Under the pieces are notes generated by a model, which made no database searches, was not told where the DNA came from, and was given only the letters and a program-made list of their open reading frames with translations. A stretch of 64,000 bases of DNA from an uncultured Paracoccaceae bacterium (lineage in GTDB: Bacteria > Pseudomonadota > Alphaproteobacteria > Rhodobacterales > Rhodobacteraceae): NCBI GenBank assembly GCA_947503925.1, contig CANNFQ010000001.1, positions 1,054,001 to 1,118,000 on the forward strand, read 5' to 3'. Of this stretch, positions 1-8,959 are shown piece after piece. The stretch's first letter is position 1. Every line of letters begins with the position of its first letter. The position numbers and the translations under genes are program-made.

Positions 1-1510
1 CGCGCACAAGACGGCGGCCCTTGGCCCCGGTCAACTCCTTGGCAATGGCAGAGGCAAGCTGCCCACCGAACCCCTTTGATGAGGATCGGGATGAACGGCG
101 GGATGTGGACCGGCCCGTCTGGCGGCCGTCATAGCGGCGGGCAGCCTTGAACTCACGCTCCTTGGCTTCCAGCGCTTCCTCCTCGACCTCCGCCTTTTCG
201 GCGGCGGCGGCGGCATCCTCTGCCCGTTTGGTCAGGATTTCATGGGCACTCTTGCGGTCGACAGCCGTATCATATTTCCCGGCCATGTCAGACGCTTGCA
301 TGATCGCCTTGCGTTCCTGCACCGTGATCGGCCCCAGCTGCGACGATGGCGGGCGGATCAGCGTCCGCTCTACGATCATCGGGATGCCCTTCGCATCTAG
401 GAAAGAGGTCACCGCCTCCCCTGTTCCGACTTCCTGAATCGCTGTTGCCGTGTCGAAACCCGGATTGTCGCGGTAAGTCTCAGCAGCTGTTTTCAGCTCT
501 TTGCGATCCTTGGCAGTGAACGCACGCAACGCATGTTGCACGCGATTGCCAAGCTGGCCCAGAACGTCATCCGGCACATCGCCGGGATTTTGCGTGACAA
601 AATAGACGCCCACACCTTTGGATCGGATCAGACGGGCAACCTGTTCGACCTTTTCGACCAGAGCCTTGGGGGCATCATCAAACAGCAGATGGGCCTCATC
701 AAAAAAGAACACCAGCTTGGGCTTGTCAGGGTTACCCACCTCGGGCAGTTCTTCAAACAGCTCTGACAAAAGCCACAAAAGGAACGTCGCATAAAGCCGT
801 GGACTCCCCATCAACTGATCGGCAGCCAGAATGTTGATTTCACCCCGCCCGTCGCGGGTCCGCATCATGTCCGCAAGGTTCAAGGCAGGTTCACCAAACA
901 AAGACGCGCCACCTTGGTTTTCCAAGACCAGCAATTGTCGCTGGATAGCCCCGACAGAGGATGCGGCGACATTGCCGAACCGCAATGACAAATCCTTGGC
1001 ATTCTGACCAACCCAAACCAGCAAAGCCTGCAAGTCCTTGAGGTCCAACAGTGGCAGGCCTTCCTCATCAGCAACGCGAAATGCGACGTTCAGCACACCT
1101 TCCTGCACATCGGTCAGTTCCATCAGCCGGGCAAGCAACAATGGGCCCATCTCGGCCACGGTTGCCCGAATGGGATGCCCCTGCTCACCAAAAAGATCCC
1201 AGAACGTGACCGGGAAACTGTCATATTGAAGATCAAGCCCGATGGTGTTGGTGCGTTTGATGAAGGCGTCGTGCAGTTTGAAATCGGACGATCCGGAAAC
1301 AGCCAACCCTGACAAATCACCCTTCACGTCAGACAGGAAAACCGGCACACCCGCAGCTGAAAACCCTTCCGCCATGATTTGCAACGTAACAGTCTTGCCG
1401 GTGCCGGTGGCACCCGCAACCAATCCATGGCGATTGGCCTTGTCCAGTAGCAGAACCTGTGGGTCGGCGTAGCCATCCCCGCCACCGCCGATGAAGATGT
1501 GATCTGTCAT
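1..1510 (-). CDS. HerA-like helicase/ATPase (DUF853 family, YjgR-like), 3' end outside window
   Basis: The gene enters from the left edge and begins at the ATG whose complement is 1508-1510; about 503 codons are visible and no stop is reached. The N-terminus carries a P-loop, GATGTGKT, at residues 33-40. A Walker B-like FFFDEAH lies near residue 270 and a QNPGD motif follows it, as in the HerA/FtsK-related ATPases of the DUF853 family. The visible C-terminal part is charged, with an Ala/Glu-rich helix and an Arg/Ser-rich stretch, which is usual for this family. The physiological role of DUF853 proteins is poorly defined; DNA translocation is inferred from the fold. The gene stands alone here, with a 386-base gap to the next gene. 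Confidence 0.85.
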   Translation of the reverse strand, partial: MTDHIFIGGGGDGYADPQVLLLDKANRHGLVAGATGTGKTVTLQIMAEGFSAAGVPVFLSDVKGDLSGLAVSGSSDFKLHDAFIKRTNTIGLDLQYDSFPVTFWDLFGEQGHPIRATVAEMGPLLLARLMELTDVQEGVLNVAFRVADEEGLPLLDLKDLQALLVWVGQNAKDLSLRFGNVAASSVGAIQRQLLVLENQGGASLFGEPALNLADMMRTRDGRGEINILAADQLMGSPRLYATFLLWLLSELFEELPEVGNPDKPKLVFFFDEAHLLFDDAPKALVEKVEQVARLIRSKGVGVYFVTQNPGDVPDDVLGQLGNRVQHALRAFTAKDRKELKTAAETYRDNPGFDTATAIQEVGTGEAVTSFLDAKGIPMIVERTLIRPPSSQLGPITVQERKAIMQASDMAGKYDTAVDRKSAHEILTKRAEDAAAAAEKAEVEEEALEAKEREFKAARRYDGRQTGRSTSRRSSRSSSKGFGGQLASAIAKELTGAKGRRLVR

Positions 1511-1631
1511 AATGCTCGTCCCTTCACATATTTATTAAAATCAAAATACATTCTTAACTATTTCGTGCCAGTCTAAACGGGCTGAAACGGCTCATTGGGT
1601 CGGATTGGTATATTTCCTCCCTGTTGGACTT

Positions 1632-1658
1632 GCCGTGCCCCCGGGCACGGCTTTTTTT
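1632..1658 (+). terminator. Rho-independent terminator, no upstream gene
   Basis: GCCGTGCC at 1632-1639 pairs with GGCACGGC at 1644-1651 across a four-base loop, followed directly by seven T residues (1652-1658). The T run lies only on the plus side, so it terminates plus-strand transcription. Confidence 0.75.
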
Positions 1659-1764
1659 ACCCGCGTCATTGTGATCATTTCGCCCAGATTTCCGGTTGAC
1701 GGGCAGAAACGCATTGCGTAGCTTCTTGCCAAATAGTCGGCCAAGTCCGGCAGGGAGAAATGAG

Positions 1765-1790
1765 AAAGGGTCCAATCGTGGCCCTTTTTC
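1765..1790 (+). terminator. Rho-independent terminator upstream of the IalB-like gene
   Basis: AAAGGG (1765-1770) pairs with CCCTTT (1782-1787), extended by CCA/TGG after a one-base bulge, with loop ATCG and a short T run. It lies about 105 bases before the next gene, so it could end a small RNA started near 1731. Confidence 0.55.
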
Positions 1791-1896
1791 TATGTTTGAC
1801 AGCTGCGCGGTTGATCGCCACAGCCTCTGTTTTTGACGCTGACAGTCCGTAATTGCCGTGTTAAATCGCATCTCAACAACGCAAGGGAACACACAT

Positions 1897-2523
1897 ATGC
1901 GCTCTACGATCACGTCCATTTTTCTTGCCGCTCTTCTGACACAGGCAGGGCCTGTCTTTGCTCAGGAAACCGAAAGCGACGATCAGGCTGAAGCCACGCA
2001 AGAAGAAGCCCAGCAAGAGGACGCAACCCCAGATGATCTGAACCTGGGCGAACCGGTGGGGCCAGTTGTGGGCGAACCATACGTGCTGCAGGAATTTGGT
2101 GATTGGCAGATGCGCTGCGTGAAAGCGCCCGAAGGTCAACGGGACCCTTGCAACCTCTACCAACTTCTCGAAGACGGGGCCGGTAACCAAGTGGCTGAGG
2201 TTAATCTTTTCCGCCTGCCCGAAGGATCACGGGCCGCCGCTGGCGCGACCGTCGTTGTACCCCTTGAAACATTGCTAACTCAGCAACTGACCCTGTCCGT
2301 CGATGGGACAAATGCACGCCGCTATCCATTCACATTCTGTAACGCTGCAGGCTGCGTTGCCCGGATCGGCTTTACCCAGGCCGAGGTTGATCAATTCAAG
2401 CGCGGCGCAAACGCGCAAATCCGCCTTGTGCCTGCCGCAGCACCTGATGAAGAGGTCCTGTTGTCGATGTCGCTATCTGGCTTCACAGCCGGTTTCGACG
2501 GTGTGGTAACCCCACAGCAGTAA
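1897..2523 (+). CDS. Invasion-associated locus B (IalB) family secreted protein
   Basis: A 208-residue protein with a signal peptide: MRSTITSIF, a hydrophobic stretch and an AFAQ-type cleavage region near residue 22. A Glu/Asp/Gln-rich linker follows. The IalB domain starts around residue 65 with a FGDWQMRC motif and contains the paired cysteines (DPCNLY, FCNAAGC) typical of the family. The ATG at 1897 was chosen over an in-frame ATG at 1858 because it starts the signal peptide. IalB proteins of alphaproteobacteria are periplasmic or envelope-associated and are named for a Bartonella invasion locus; in free-living relatives the function is unknown, so no pathogenic role is implied. It is convergent with the ketoacyl synthase gene. 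Confidence 0.88.
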   Translation: MRSTITSIFLAALLTQAGPVFAQETESDDQAEATQEEAQQEDATPDDLNLGEPVGPVVGEPYVLQEFGDWQMRCVKAPEGQRDPCNLYQLLEDGAGNQVAEVNLFRLPEGSRAAAGATVVVPLETLLTQQLTLSVDGTNARRYPFTFCNAAGCVARIGFTQAEVDQFKRGANAQIRLVPAAAPDEEVLLSMSLSGFTAGFDGVVTPQQ

Positions 2524-2532
2524 CGACCAAGT

Positions 2533-2564
2533 GAAAAACGTCCTCGCAACAAATGCGGGGACGT
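2533..2564 (-). terminator. Terminator at the end of the ketoacyl synthase gene
   Basis: ACGTCCTCGC (2538-2547) pairs with GCGGGGACGT (2555-2564) with one G-U pair. Read on the minus strand the stem begins at the synthase stop codon and is followed by TTTTTC. It separates this operon from the convergent IalB-like gene. Confidence 0.65.
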
Positions 2565-3772
2565 CAATGCTTGCGCAAGGCAAGCACTGCATTCAAGCCG
2601 CCAAAGGCAAAGGCGTTTGACAGGGCAACATCAACCTGCGCATCCCGCGCAACATTTGGCACAACATCAATGGCACATTCGGGGTCCGGTTCTTCATAAC
2701 CAATCGTGGGTGCTACAACCCCGTCACGCAACGCCATGATGCAAGCCAAAAGCTCTACCGCACCGGTGCCACCGATCAGGTGACCATGCATCGACTTGGT
2801 CGATGACATCATCAGACGGTCAGCATGCGCACCAAACACCGTCGCAACCGCCGCACATTCTGTTTTGTCATTGGCCGCCGTGCCCGTGCCATGTGCATTG
2901 ATGTAACCCACATCTTCCTTGGCCAGCCCGGCATCCTTCAATGCCCCTTCAATTGCGCGGGCCGCCCCCTGCTTTGACGGGGTGACAATGTCAGATGCGT
3001 CAGACGACATCGCAAACCCGATCACCTCACACAGTATGTCGGCGCCACGTGCCTTTGCGTGATCAAGCTCCTCGAACACGAAGACACCTGCACCTTCGCC
3101 CTGCACCATCCCGTTGCGGGTGGCCGAAAACGGGCGGCAGGCATCCTTTGACATCACGCGCAAGCCTTCCCAGGCCTTGATGCCACCAAAACACAGCATC
3201 GCTTCGGATCCGCCGGTCACCATGACCTTTGCCATGCCACAACGGATCATGTTGAACGCCTGCCCCATGGCATGGTTTGACGATGCGCAGGCGGTGGCAA
3301 CAGTGAAGGATGGGCCACGTAAATTCCATTCGATCGAAACATGGCTGGCCGCGGCATTATTCATCAGCTTTGGCACGATAAAGGGGTGAACCCGGTTCTT
3401 GCCCTCTTCATAGACGGCGCGATAGTTTTCGTCCTGCGTGTTCAACCCACCGCCAGAGGTTCCCAACACGACGCCAGATTGATCAGCAAGGGCACCGGTG
3501 AAGGTCAGGCCGGACTGGTCAACCGCCTCGCGGGCGGCAAGCAAGGTGAACTGGGTAAACCGGTCATAAAGCGCGATCTGCTGACGGTTGAAATGCTGGG
3601 TTTCGTCATAGCCTTTGATCTGGCCGCCAATCTGAATGGAAAGCCGGTGTGAATCCGTAATCTCCAACGGGCCAATGCCACAGCGTCCTTCCCGCATTGC
3701 AGCAAAGGTCGTGGCCAGATCGGTCCCCAAAGGATTAATCGTTCCGGCACCTGTAATGACGACACGGGCCAT
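2564..3772 (-). CDS. Beta-ketoacyl-ACP synthase, FabF/NodE-like
   Basis: A 402-residue thiolase-fold condensing enzyme. The nucleophile is Cys162 in ATACASS; His294 in NAHGTGT and His331 in the GHLIGG motif complete the Cys-His-His set, with Lys326 in the STKS segment. It elongates an acyl chain on ACP with malonyl-ACP. The ATG abuts the stop of the upstream ACP gene with no gap, so the two are translated as a pair, and lpxD lies just upstream. A FabF-class enzyme with its own ACP resembles the NodE/NodF and AcpXL-cluster arrangements. I infer a role in making a special acyl chain, possibly for lipid A, rather than bulk synthesis. Confidence 0.88.
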   Translation of the reverse strand: MARVVITGAGTINPLGTDLATTFAAMREGRCGIGPLEITDSHRLSIQIGGQIKGYDETQHFNRQQIALYDRFTQFTLLAAREAVDQSGLTFTGALADQSGVVLGTSGGGLNTQDENYRAVYEEGKNRVHPFIVPKLMNNAAASHVSIEWNLRGPSFTVATACASSNHAMGQAFNMIRCGMAKVMVTGGSEAMLCFGGIKAWEGLRVMSKDACRPFSATRNGMVQGEGAGVFVFEELDHAKARGADILCEVIGFAMSSDASDIVTPSKQGAARAIEGALKDAGLAKEDVGYINAHGTGTAANDKTECAAVATVFGAHADRLMMSSTKSMHGHLIGGTGAVELLACIMALRDGVVAPTIGYEEPDPECAIDVVPNVARDAQVDVALSNAFAFGGLNAVLALRKH

Positions 3773-4033
3773 CTATTTTCCCTGCTCAGCCTTTAGTGCA
3801 TCAACAGCCGCAATAATGGACGCAACGGATGATATATCGAACTCCGTGGCACTCGGATCGTTCGCGTTAAACGGCACCGAAATGTCGAAACGCTCTTCAA
3901 TCGCGAAAATAGCCTCAACCAAAGCCATGCTATCAACGCCCAGATGTTCCAGCGTATGTTCCGGTTTGACATCTTCAGGTTCCAGCATGGCCTGCTCGGC
4001 GATGATGGCAATGACCTGTTCCTGTGTGCTCAT
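3773..4033 (-). CDS. Dedicated acyl carrier protein
   Basis: An 86-residue acidic protein with the phosphopantetheine attachment motif LGVDSMALVE, Ser35 being the expected modification site, followed by a second conserved helix (AIFAIEERFDI). It differs from housekeeping AcpP, which is near 78 residues with a DSLD motif, and looks closer to specialised carriers such as NodF. It is directly followed, without spacing, by the condensing enzyme and preceded by lpxD. The likely job is to carry the growing acyl chain for that synthase; the final product is not shown by the sequence. Confidence 0.88.
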   Translation of the reverse strand: MSTQEQVIAIIAEQAMLEPEDVKPEHTLEHLGVDSMALVEAIFAIEERFDISVPFNANDPSATEFDISSVASIIAAVDALKAEQGK

Positions 4034-4098
4034 CTTTGTCTGGTCCGTATTGCTTCAAAGGTGACCTAATCACTCTGAACGGTATTTGAAACAGTCTC

Positions 4099-5160
4099 TT
4101 AACTCTTACCGATGCGACGCAGTAGACGCGGTAACCTGCGCAACGCCTTATAACTTTCGACATGCGTCTGCATTTTTGTCGCCGGATACCCCATCATGAC
4201 GCGTCCAGCGGGCACATTTGACAAAACAACCGATCCACCACCCAACACAACATCATTACCAACAAGCACGTTGTCGGCCACACCGGCCTTGCCGCCGATC
4301 ACCACCCGATCCCCGACAACTGTCGACCCGGCGACACCAGCCTGAGCACATAACAGGCAATGGTCGCCAATGACCACGTTATGTCCAACCTGTACTAGGT
4401 TATCGATCTTGGTCCCCTGCCCGACCCGGGTTGGCCGAATGGTTCCGGCATCAACCGTGGAATTGGCGCCGATCTCGACATCATCACCGATCTGCACGCC
4501 CCCCAGCGAATGTATCCGGTGCCATGTCGGATCGGCGGGCGCTGTCATCGGGGCATCGCCCAATGTATCACGCGCCAGTTCCACATTCGAAGGCTCCGCA
4601 GTTACAAAGGAAAACCCGTCACCCCCAATGGTCACATTCGGTTGCAGGACAACCCGATCACCAATGACCGTCCCCCGTTGCAGGCGCACACCGGCATGGA
4701 TGATACACCCGGCACCGATTTGGACATCCTCGGCAATACTGACATGGTCTGCGATCCAAGCCTTGTGACCAATGCGGGCGCCAGCACCGATAACGGTAAA
4801 CGGGCCAATCACGGCATCCTTTGGCACCAATGCTGATGGATCGACATGAGATTGCGCAGAAATGCCCGCCCCGGCCAATGGTCGATCCAACATCTGCGTC
4901 AAACCCGCCATCGCCAGTCTGGCGCGCGGCGCGACAATCACCGCTTCCAACCCCAGCGCCTGCCAATCAGCCTCGGGCCAAACTACAGCGGCGCGGGCGC
5001 GCCCCTTTGCCAGTGCGGGTCCGTAGGCAGGGGTCATGGCAAGTGCCAGATCATCTGGGCCAGCCACCGCCGGCTCAGCAGCCGCATCGACCAAAAGGTC
5101 AACGGCGCCAAAGGCTTGTGCCCCCAGCACCGTTGCGATGTCCTGAATGGAATGTGCCAT
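4099..5160 (-). CDS. lpxD: UDP-3-O-acylglucosamine N-acyltransferase (LpxD)
   Basis: A 353-residue protein with an N-terminal uridine-binding-type domain (about residues 1-100) followed by a left-handed beta-helix of hexapeptide repeats. The segment VQVGHNVVIG carries the expected catalytic histidine. LpxD transfers the 3-hydroxyacyl chain to the 2-position of UDP-3-O-acylglucosamine in lipid A synthesis. It is usually found with bamA, fabZ and lpxA; here it sits instead with a dedicated ACP and a ketoacyl synthase and next to an L,D-transpeptidase. It could therefore be a second LpxD or the only one relocated, which the window cannot decide. Confidence 0.85.
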   Translation of the reverse strand: MAHSIQDIATVLGAQAFGAVDLLVDAAAEPAVAGPDDLALAMTPAYGPALAKGRARAAVVWPEADWQALGLEAVIVAPRARLAMAGLTQMLDRPLAGAGISAQSHVDPSALVPKDAVIGPFTVIGAGARIGHKAWIADHVSIAEDVQIGAGCIIHAGVRLQRGTVIGDRVVLQPNVTIGGDGFSFVTAEPSNVELARDTLGDAPMTAPADPTWHRIHSLGGVQIGDDVEIGANSTVDAGTIRPTRVGQGTKIDNLVQVGHNVVIGDHCLLCAQAGVAGSTVVGDRVVIGGKAGVADNVLVGNDVVLGGGSVVLSNVPAGRVMMGYPATKMQTHVESYKALRRLPRLLRRIGKS

Positions 5161-5192
5161 ACTGCCCCCGGGAAAACGTTCCGGGGTTAGAT

Positions 5193-6806
5193 TTAGCCGC
5201 GAACCGCGCGAACCGCCACCCCTTCACGCGCCAAGGCATTCCAGATGCGGCTGTCACGTCCATAGACATCGCGGCGATACTGCATCCGGCCATCTGCCTG
5301 CGTGAAGGCCGTTCGATACACCAGATGAACCGGCACCGGATCAGTCAGATCGACACGTTGTTCACGACCGGTCCGCAAACGGGACTGAAAGAACTCTTCG
5401 GGGTTACCCACCTGCTTGGCCAGCAACGCATAAGCAAAATCAAACGGATCGTTCAGACGGATACAGCCATGGCTGAAGGCCCGCGTTTCACGGCCAAACA
5501 GGCTCTTGGACGGTGTGTCGTGCAAGTAGATATTGTACCGATTCGGGAACATGAACTTCACCAGACCCAACGCATTGCCCCGGCTTGGGGGCTGGCGCAT
5601 CGAATAGGGGAAGTTGGACGCATTATACTGCGAAAAATCGATTGACCCACGATTGACGGTACGGCCACGGTTGTCAGTCAAAAGCAACTCACCAACGGCA
5701 TTCGGATTCCGCTGCAACTGCGGCAGATATTCCTTGGTAATGATGGAACGGGGCACATACCAGCTTGGGTTAATAACCATGAATTCCATGACATCCGAAA
5801 ACTCTGGACTTTCGCGATCATCCTGCCGGGCACCGATGACTGACCGGGTCGAAAATGTAACAACGTCATTATCAATGATCTTGGCGGTGAAATCAGTCAG
5901 GTTGACCCAGATATGGCGCTGACCACGCGGACGGTTGATCCAACGCTCGCGTTCCATCGCAACCATGATGGATTGCAAACGGCGCTCTGGCGCGGTGTTC
6001 AGCTCGGTTAACGTGCCAGGGCCAGCCGTGCCATCGATTGCCAGGCCATGGGCCTGCTGAAAGCGCTGGACGGCATTTGTGATCGTCTCGTCATAGACCT
6101 GCACATTCGTGCGGCGCAGAAAGCCCATGGCAATCAAACGGTTGCGCAGCGCAACAACACCTGCACCGGTATCGCCGGGCTCCAGCTTGCTACCGCTGAC
6201 GGTTGGGCCCCAGCCACCATCGGCAACAACACGCTCCATCGCCAGCTTTTCACGCATCAAACGGGTATATTCAGGGGATGCCGGGGGCAAAGCGCGCAGG
6301 AAGCCAGCCGGGTTGGACTGGGCAAATGCCTGCATCGTGGCCAGACGGGACCGATAGGGGACCTGACGGCGGATGCCGCTGTCAATGCGGGACGGGACAA
6401 GGATGCCGGTCTGCACATCACGGGCATATTGCAGGAAAAGGCGGCTGATTTCATATTCCAACTGACCTTGGGCGGCCGGGGTCTGGGCGGCCTGCAACTT
6501 GGCCATAAGCGCATCGGGGTTGTAACGCTCCGTCGGCAGACCATGATCGCCCGCAGATGCAAAGGCCGCCAACAGCGCATTGCGACGGGCACGGTCGCCC
6601 CGCCCGCTCCAGATACCTTCAAAATTGCGGGTGCGGTAAAACGCGACCAGATCTTCATCGCGGGCCGTTGCCTGGGCCAATGCCTGGCGAAACTCGGTGA
6701 CCTGGGCCTGCGCCTGCGGTGCAGCGACAAAAGACAAGGCGAGAGCAAGCACCGCCACCAAAAAACGAAAAATAAAATGGTATGTTGGCGTCCGGCGAAC
6801 GTGCAT
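5193..6806 (-). CDS. L,D-transpeptidase (YcbB/LdtD-like)
   Basis: A 537-residue exported enzyme: N-terminal hydrophobic signal (about residues 10-35, ending AQAQ), a scaffold domain, a peptidoglycan-binding domain (roughly 208-268) and a YkuD catalytic domain (roughly 295-470) with the HDTPSKSLF region and the SHGCIRLN motif, catalytic Cys448. Such enzymes form 3-3 cross-links in peptidoglycan or attach proteins to it in the periplasm. The ATG at 6806 was preferred to the adjacent TTG at 6809. It lies 32 bases upstream of lpxD on the same strand and is divergent from a DUF882 murein peptidase. Confidence 0.92.
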   Translation of the reverse strand: MHVRRTPTYHFIFRFLVAVLALALSFVAAPQAQAQVTEFRQALAQATARDEDLVAFYRTRNFEGIWSGRGDRARRNALLAAFASAGDHGLPTERYNPDALMAKLQAAQTPAAQGQLEYEISRLFLQYARDVQTGILVPSRIDSGIRRQVPYRSRLATMQAFAQSNPAGFLRALPPASPEYTRLMREKLAMERVVADGGWGPTVSGSKLEPGDTGAGVVALRNRLIAMGFLRRTNVQVYDETITNAVQRFQQAHGLAIDGTAGPGTLTELNTAPERRLQSIMVAMERERWINRPRGQRHIWVNLTDFTAKIIDNDVVTFSTRSVIGARQDDRESPEFSDVMEFMVINPSWYVPRSIITKEYLPQLQRNPNAVGELLLTDNRGRTVNRGSIDFSQYNASNFPYSMRQPPSRGNALGLVKFMFPNRYNIYLHDTPSKSLFGRETRAFSHGCIRLNDPFDFAYALLAKQVGNPEEFFQSRLRTGREQRVDLTDPVPVHLVYRTAFTQADGRMQYRRDVYGRDSRIWNALAREGVAVRAVRG

Positions 6807-7148
6807 CAACTCTCATCCCCTTACAAAGTTCTCACTAGCATAACCCAGCGATGGCAGTAGTCGGAGTATCAATATCCTTACCTTTACCAAGTCTATTCAC
6901 AATTCGGACAAGGCGCGTGACTGTTCGCCTGTGTTGCTTTCCTGCCGCCGTGAGACGCCATTTCGTTGCGCATTACCGGCCTGTTTTGCGCAAAATGCCG
7001 CCGATTTGCACCATATTAACCACGAATGACTTAAAGAACTCTTGGTCATCGAATCGATCTATGCAATAAATTGCCCATCATCTGGGGGCATGAGGTGAAA
7101 AATCGCTGTAAAGCGGTAAAAATGGGCGACGGGACAGGCGCTACTGAC
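6807..7148. other. Divergent intergenic region between two cell-wall genes
   Basis: This gap of about 340 bases separates the divergent L,D-transpeptidase and DUF882 genes and must contain both promoters. I see no convincing sigma-70 pair, RNA gene, operator or long repeat. The plus-strand part from about 7000 to 7080 is AT-richer than its surroundings. Confidence 0.5.
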
Positions 7149-7721
7149 ATGACAAAAACATCTTCACTGGGCATGACCCGGCGCGGTCTCCTTGGGGCAT
7201 TCGCTGCAACAGCAGTGGCCGCCGCACCGACCTACGCAAATGCAGCAGGTTTTTTGCGCGGACGCGCAGGCGATATCCGTCGGATCGCTATGCATTCCGG
7301 ACGGACCGGCGAACGGATCGAAACCATCTATTGGATCGATGGGGAATACATTCCTGAAGCCGTGCGCGAGGTGAACCTGTTCATGCGCGACTGGCGCACC
7401 AGCGAAGCGATCCAGATGGATTTGCGTACAATCGACATCATGTCGGCATCGCTGAACCTGATGGATACCGATGAACCCTATCTGCTACTTTCCGGCTACA
7501 GATCACCGCAAACAAATGCGATGCTGCGCAGCCAGTCACGCGGGGTCGCCCGGAATTCGCTGCACATGCGTGGTCAGGCCGCCGATCTACGGCTCAGCGG
7601 GCGTAGCACGACCCAGATGGCCAATGCAGCACTGGCTTGCCGCGCAGGCGGTGTTGGCCGCTATGCCGGGTCAAATTTCGTCCATATGGATTGCGGTCCA
7701 ATTCGCAGCTGGCGCGGCTAG
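7149..7721 (+). CDS. DUF882 / M15-family murein peptidase-like protein (YcbK/MepK type), Tat-exported
   Basis: A 190-residue protein. The N-terminus has a twin-arginine signal (MTRRGLLGAF, then a hydrophobic stretch ending near TYANA). The C-terminal domain has the DUF882/peptidase M15 pattern: SGYRSPQTN, HMRGQAADLR and a late HMDCGP, supplying the zinc-binding His/Asp/His set. The family member MepK cleaves 3-3 cross-links in E. coli, which fits its divergent pairing with an L,D-transpeptidase that would make such links. The ATG at 7149 was chosen because it leads directly into the Tat signal; an in-frame ATG at 7122 is also possible. Confidence 0.85.
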   Translation: MTKTSSLGMTRRGLLGAFAATAVAAAPTYANAAGFLRGRAGDIRRIAMHSGRTGERIETIYWIDGEYIPEAVREVNLFMRDWRTSEAIQMDLRTIDIMSASLNLMDTDEPYLLLSGYRSPQTNAMLRSQSRGVARNSLHMRGQAADLRLSGRSTTQMANAALACRAGGVGRYAGSNFVHMDCGPIRSWRG

Positions 7722-7836
7722 AACAGCCAAAGAAACCCCGGCGTCCCCTGCCCTGACAGGAAAAAACGCAGAGTTCAAAAACTAGCTATAACGACGCTTG
7801 CCAAGTCTTTTTGGCGATGCTAAACGCCCCGACAGT

Positions 7837-7912
7837 GCCCCTATAGCTCAGCTGGTAGAGCAACTGATTTGTAATCAGTAGGTCCGCGGTTCGAGTCCGT
7901 GTGGGGGCACCA
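7837..7912 (+). tRNA. tRNA-Thr (anticodon TGT)
   Basis: A full cloverleaf: acceptor arm GCCCCTA (7837-7843) pairs with TGGGGGC (7902-7908), D-arm AGCTCAGCTGGTAGAGC, anticodon stem-loop CTGATTTGTAATCAG with TGT in the loop, T-arm GGTTCGAGTCC, and an encoded CCA at 7910-7912. It lies about 45 bases before a decayed insertion sequence, so its 3' side is a scarred locus. Confidence 0.97.
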
Positions 7913-7956
7913 TTTTTCAATCCAAATTGATCCAGTGACATCCACAATAGCCTTGG

Positions 7957-8945
7957 TGACCTGCTCCCCAGAAATCTCCGGTACTTTGAGTTAGACTGTT
8001 CTCCAACTGAGAAGACAGATGATGAAGAGAAGCCGTTTCAGCGAGGAGCCGATTATCGGGATATTGAAGGCCGGTGCGACCGCTGCTGATCTATGCCGCA
8101 AGCATGGTGCCAGCGATGCGACCTTTTACAAATGGCGATCCAAGTATGGCGGCATGGGCCATGACAGAGAAACAATACAATCAAAAGCGAGCCTGCGCTT
8201 TGGCCGGGATCGATCGGCGTGTTTATCGGCGTGTGTCGAAGCTGCCTGCAGATACTGAACAGCGGGATCGGTTGAAGACGCTGTCGTCCGAGAGACGGCG
8301 GTTTGGGTATCGCCGCCTGCACATTTTGCTGAAGCGGGAAGGCTGGCAGGTGAACTGGAAGAAGCTGTATCGGATCTACCGCGAAGAAGGGTTAACCGTT
8401 CGTAAACGGAGCGGGCGCAAGCGTGCAGTGGGCACCAGAGCCCCAATGGCAATCCCCGCAAGGGCCGAACCAAAGGTGGTCGCTGGACTTCGTGTCTGAC
8501 AGCCTGTCATGCGGTCGCCGCTTCCGCATTCTGAACATCATCGATGACTTCAGCCGGGAATGTCTGGCTGCTGTGGTCGACACCTCCTTGTCAGGTGAAC
8601 GTGTGGCCCGCGAACTGGATCGTATCGCAGACATGCGGGCGTATCCCTGCATGGTTGTCCGCGATAATGGAACCGAACTGATCAGCAACGCTATCCTAAA
8701 GTGGCAGGAAGACCGCAAGGTCGACTGGCATTACATCGCACCGGGCAAACCGATGCAGAACGGATTTGTGGAAAGCTTCAACGGCAGGATGAGAGACGAA
8801 TGCCTGAATGAGCACCTGTTCGACAACCTGCGCCATGCCCGCAATCTAGTGGCGGCATGGCGTATCGACTTCAACCACCGCCGTCCGCATTCCAACCTCG
8901 CTCAGATGACACCAGCGGAATATGTCAAATTTACCTTGGTTCCCT
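7957..8945 (+). mobile_element. Decayed IS3-family insertion sequence, right end missing
   Basis: The left end is recognisable by TGACCTGCTCCCC at 7957-7969, an end sequence typical of IS407-group elements. No matching inverted copy follows downstream, so the right terminus has been lost. The transposase genes inside are broken: orfA is cut short, the orfA/orfB junction is deleted and orfB has a frameshift. The element is not expected to transpose by itself. The right boundary is approximate; recognisable transposase ends near 8923. Confidence 0.85.
8022..8923 (+). pseudogene. IS3-family transposase orfA/orfB remnant (deletion plus frameshift)
   Basis: OrfA starts MKRSRFSEEPIIGILK, the helix-turn-helix end of this family, but after WRSKYGGM the sequence jumps straight to WAMTEKQYNQKRACALAGID, which belongs inside OrfB; the end of OrfA and start of OrfB are missing. 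OrfB then reads to MAIP near 8456, where one extra base breaks the frame; it resumes in another frame as [11 protein letters not shown]. The rve integrase core still has all three DDE residues (in SLDFVSD, RDNGTE and VESFNG). The frame does not stop where a transposase should but runs on into a restriction-subunit remnant. Confidence 0.85.
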
Positions 8946-8959
8946 TGGCGCGGTCACAA

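Larger units (their letters stand above)
1511..1896. other. Intergenic region with two orphan terminators; possible small RNA genes
   Basis: No protein gene is apparent in this 386-base gap. On the plus strand it holds two intrinsic-terminator-like hairpins (1632-1658 and 1765-1789), although no plus-strand gene lies upstream inside the window. A promoter-like pair, TTGACG at 1696-1701 and TAGCTT at 1719-1724 with a 17-base spacer, would start a transcript near 1731 that ends at the second hairpin, about 60 bases long. A CCTCCC stretch sits just before the first hairpin. Small-RNA status is inference from these signals. Confidence 0.4.

Noticed and set aside
4821-5645. 274-codon open frame antisense to lpxD and the L,D-transpeptidase
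   Set aside because: It crosses two well-supported genes and has no recognisable domain.
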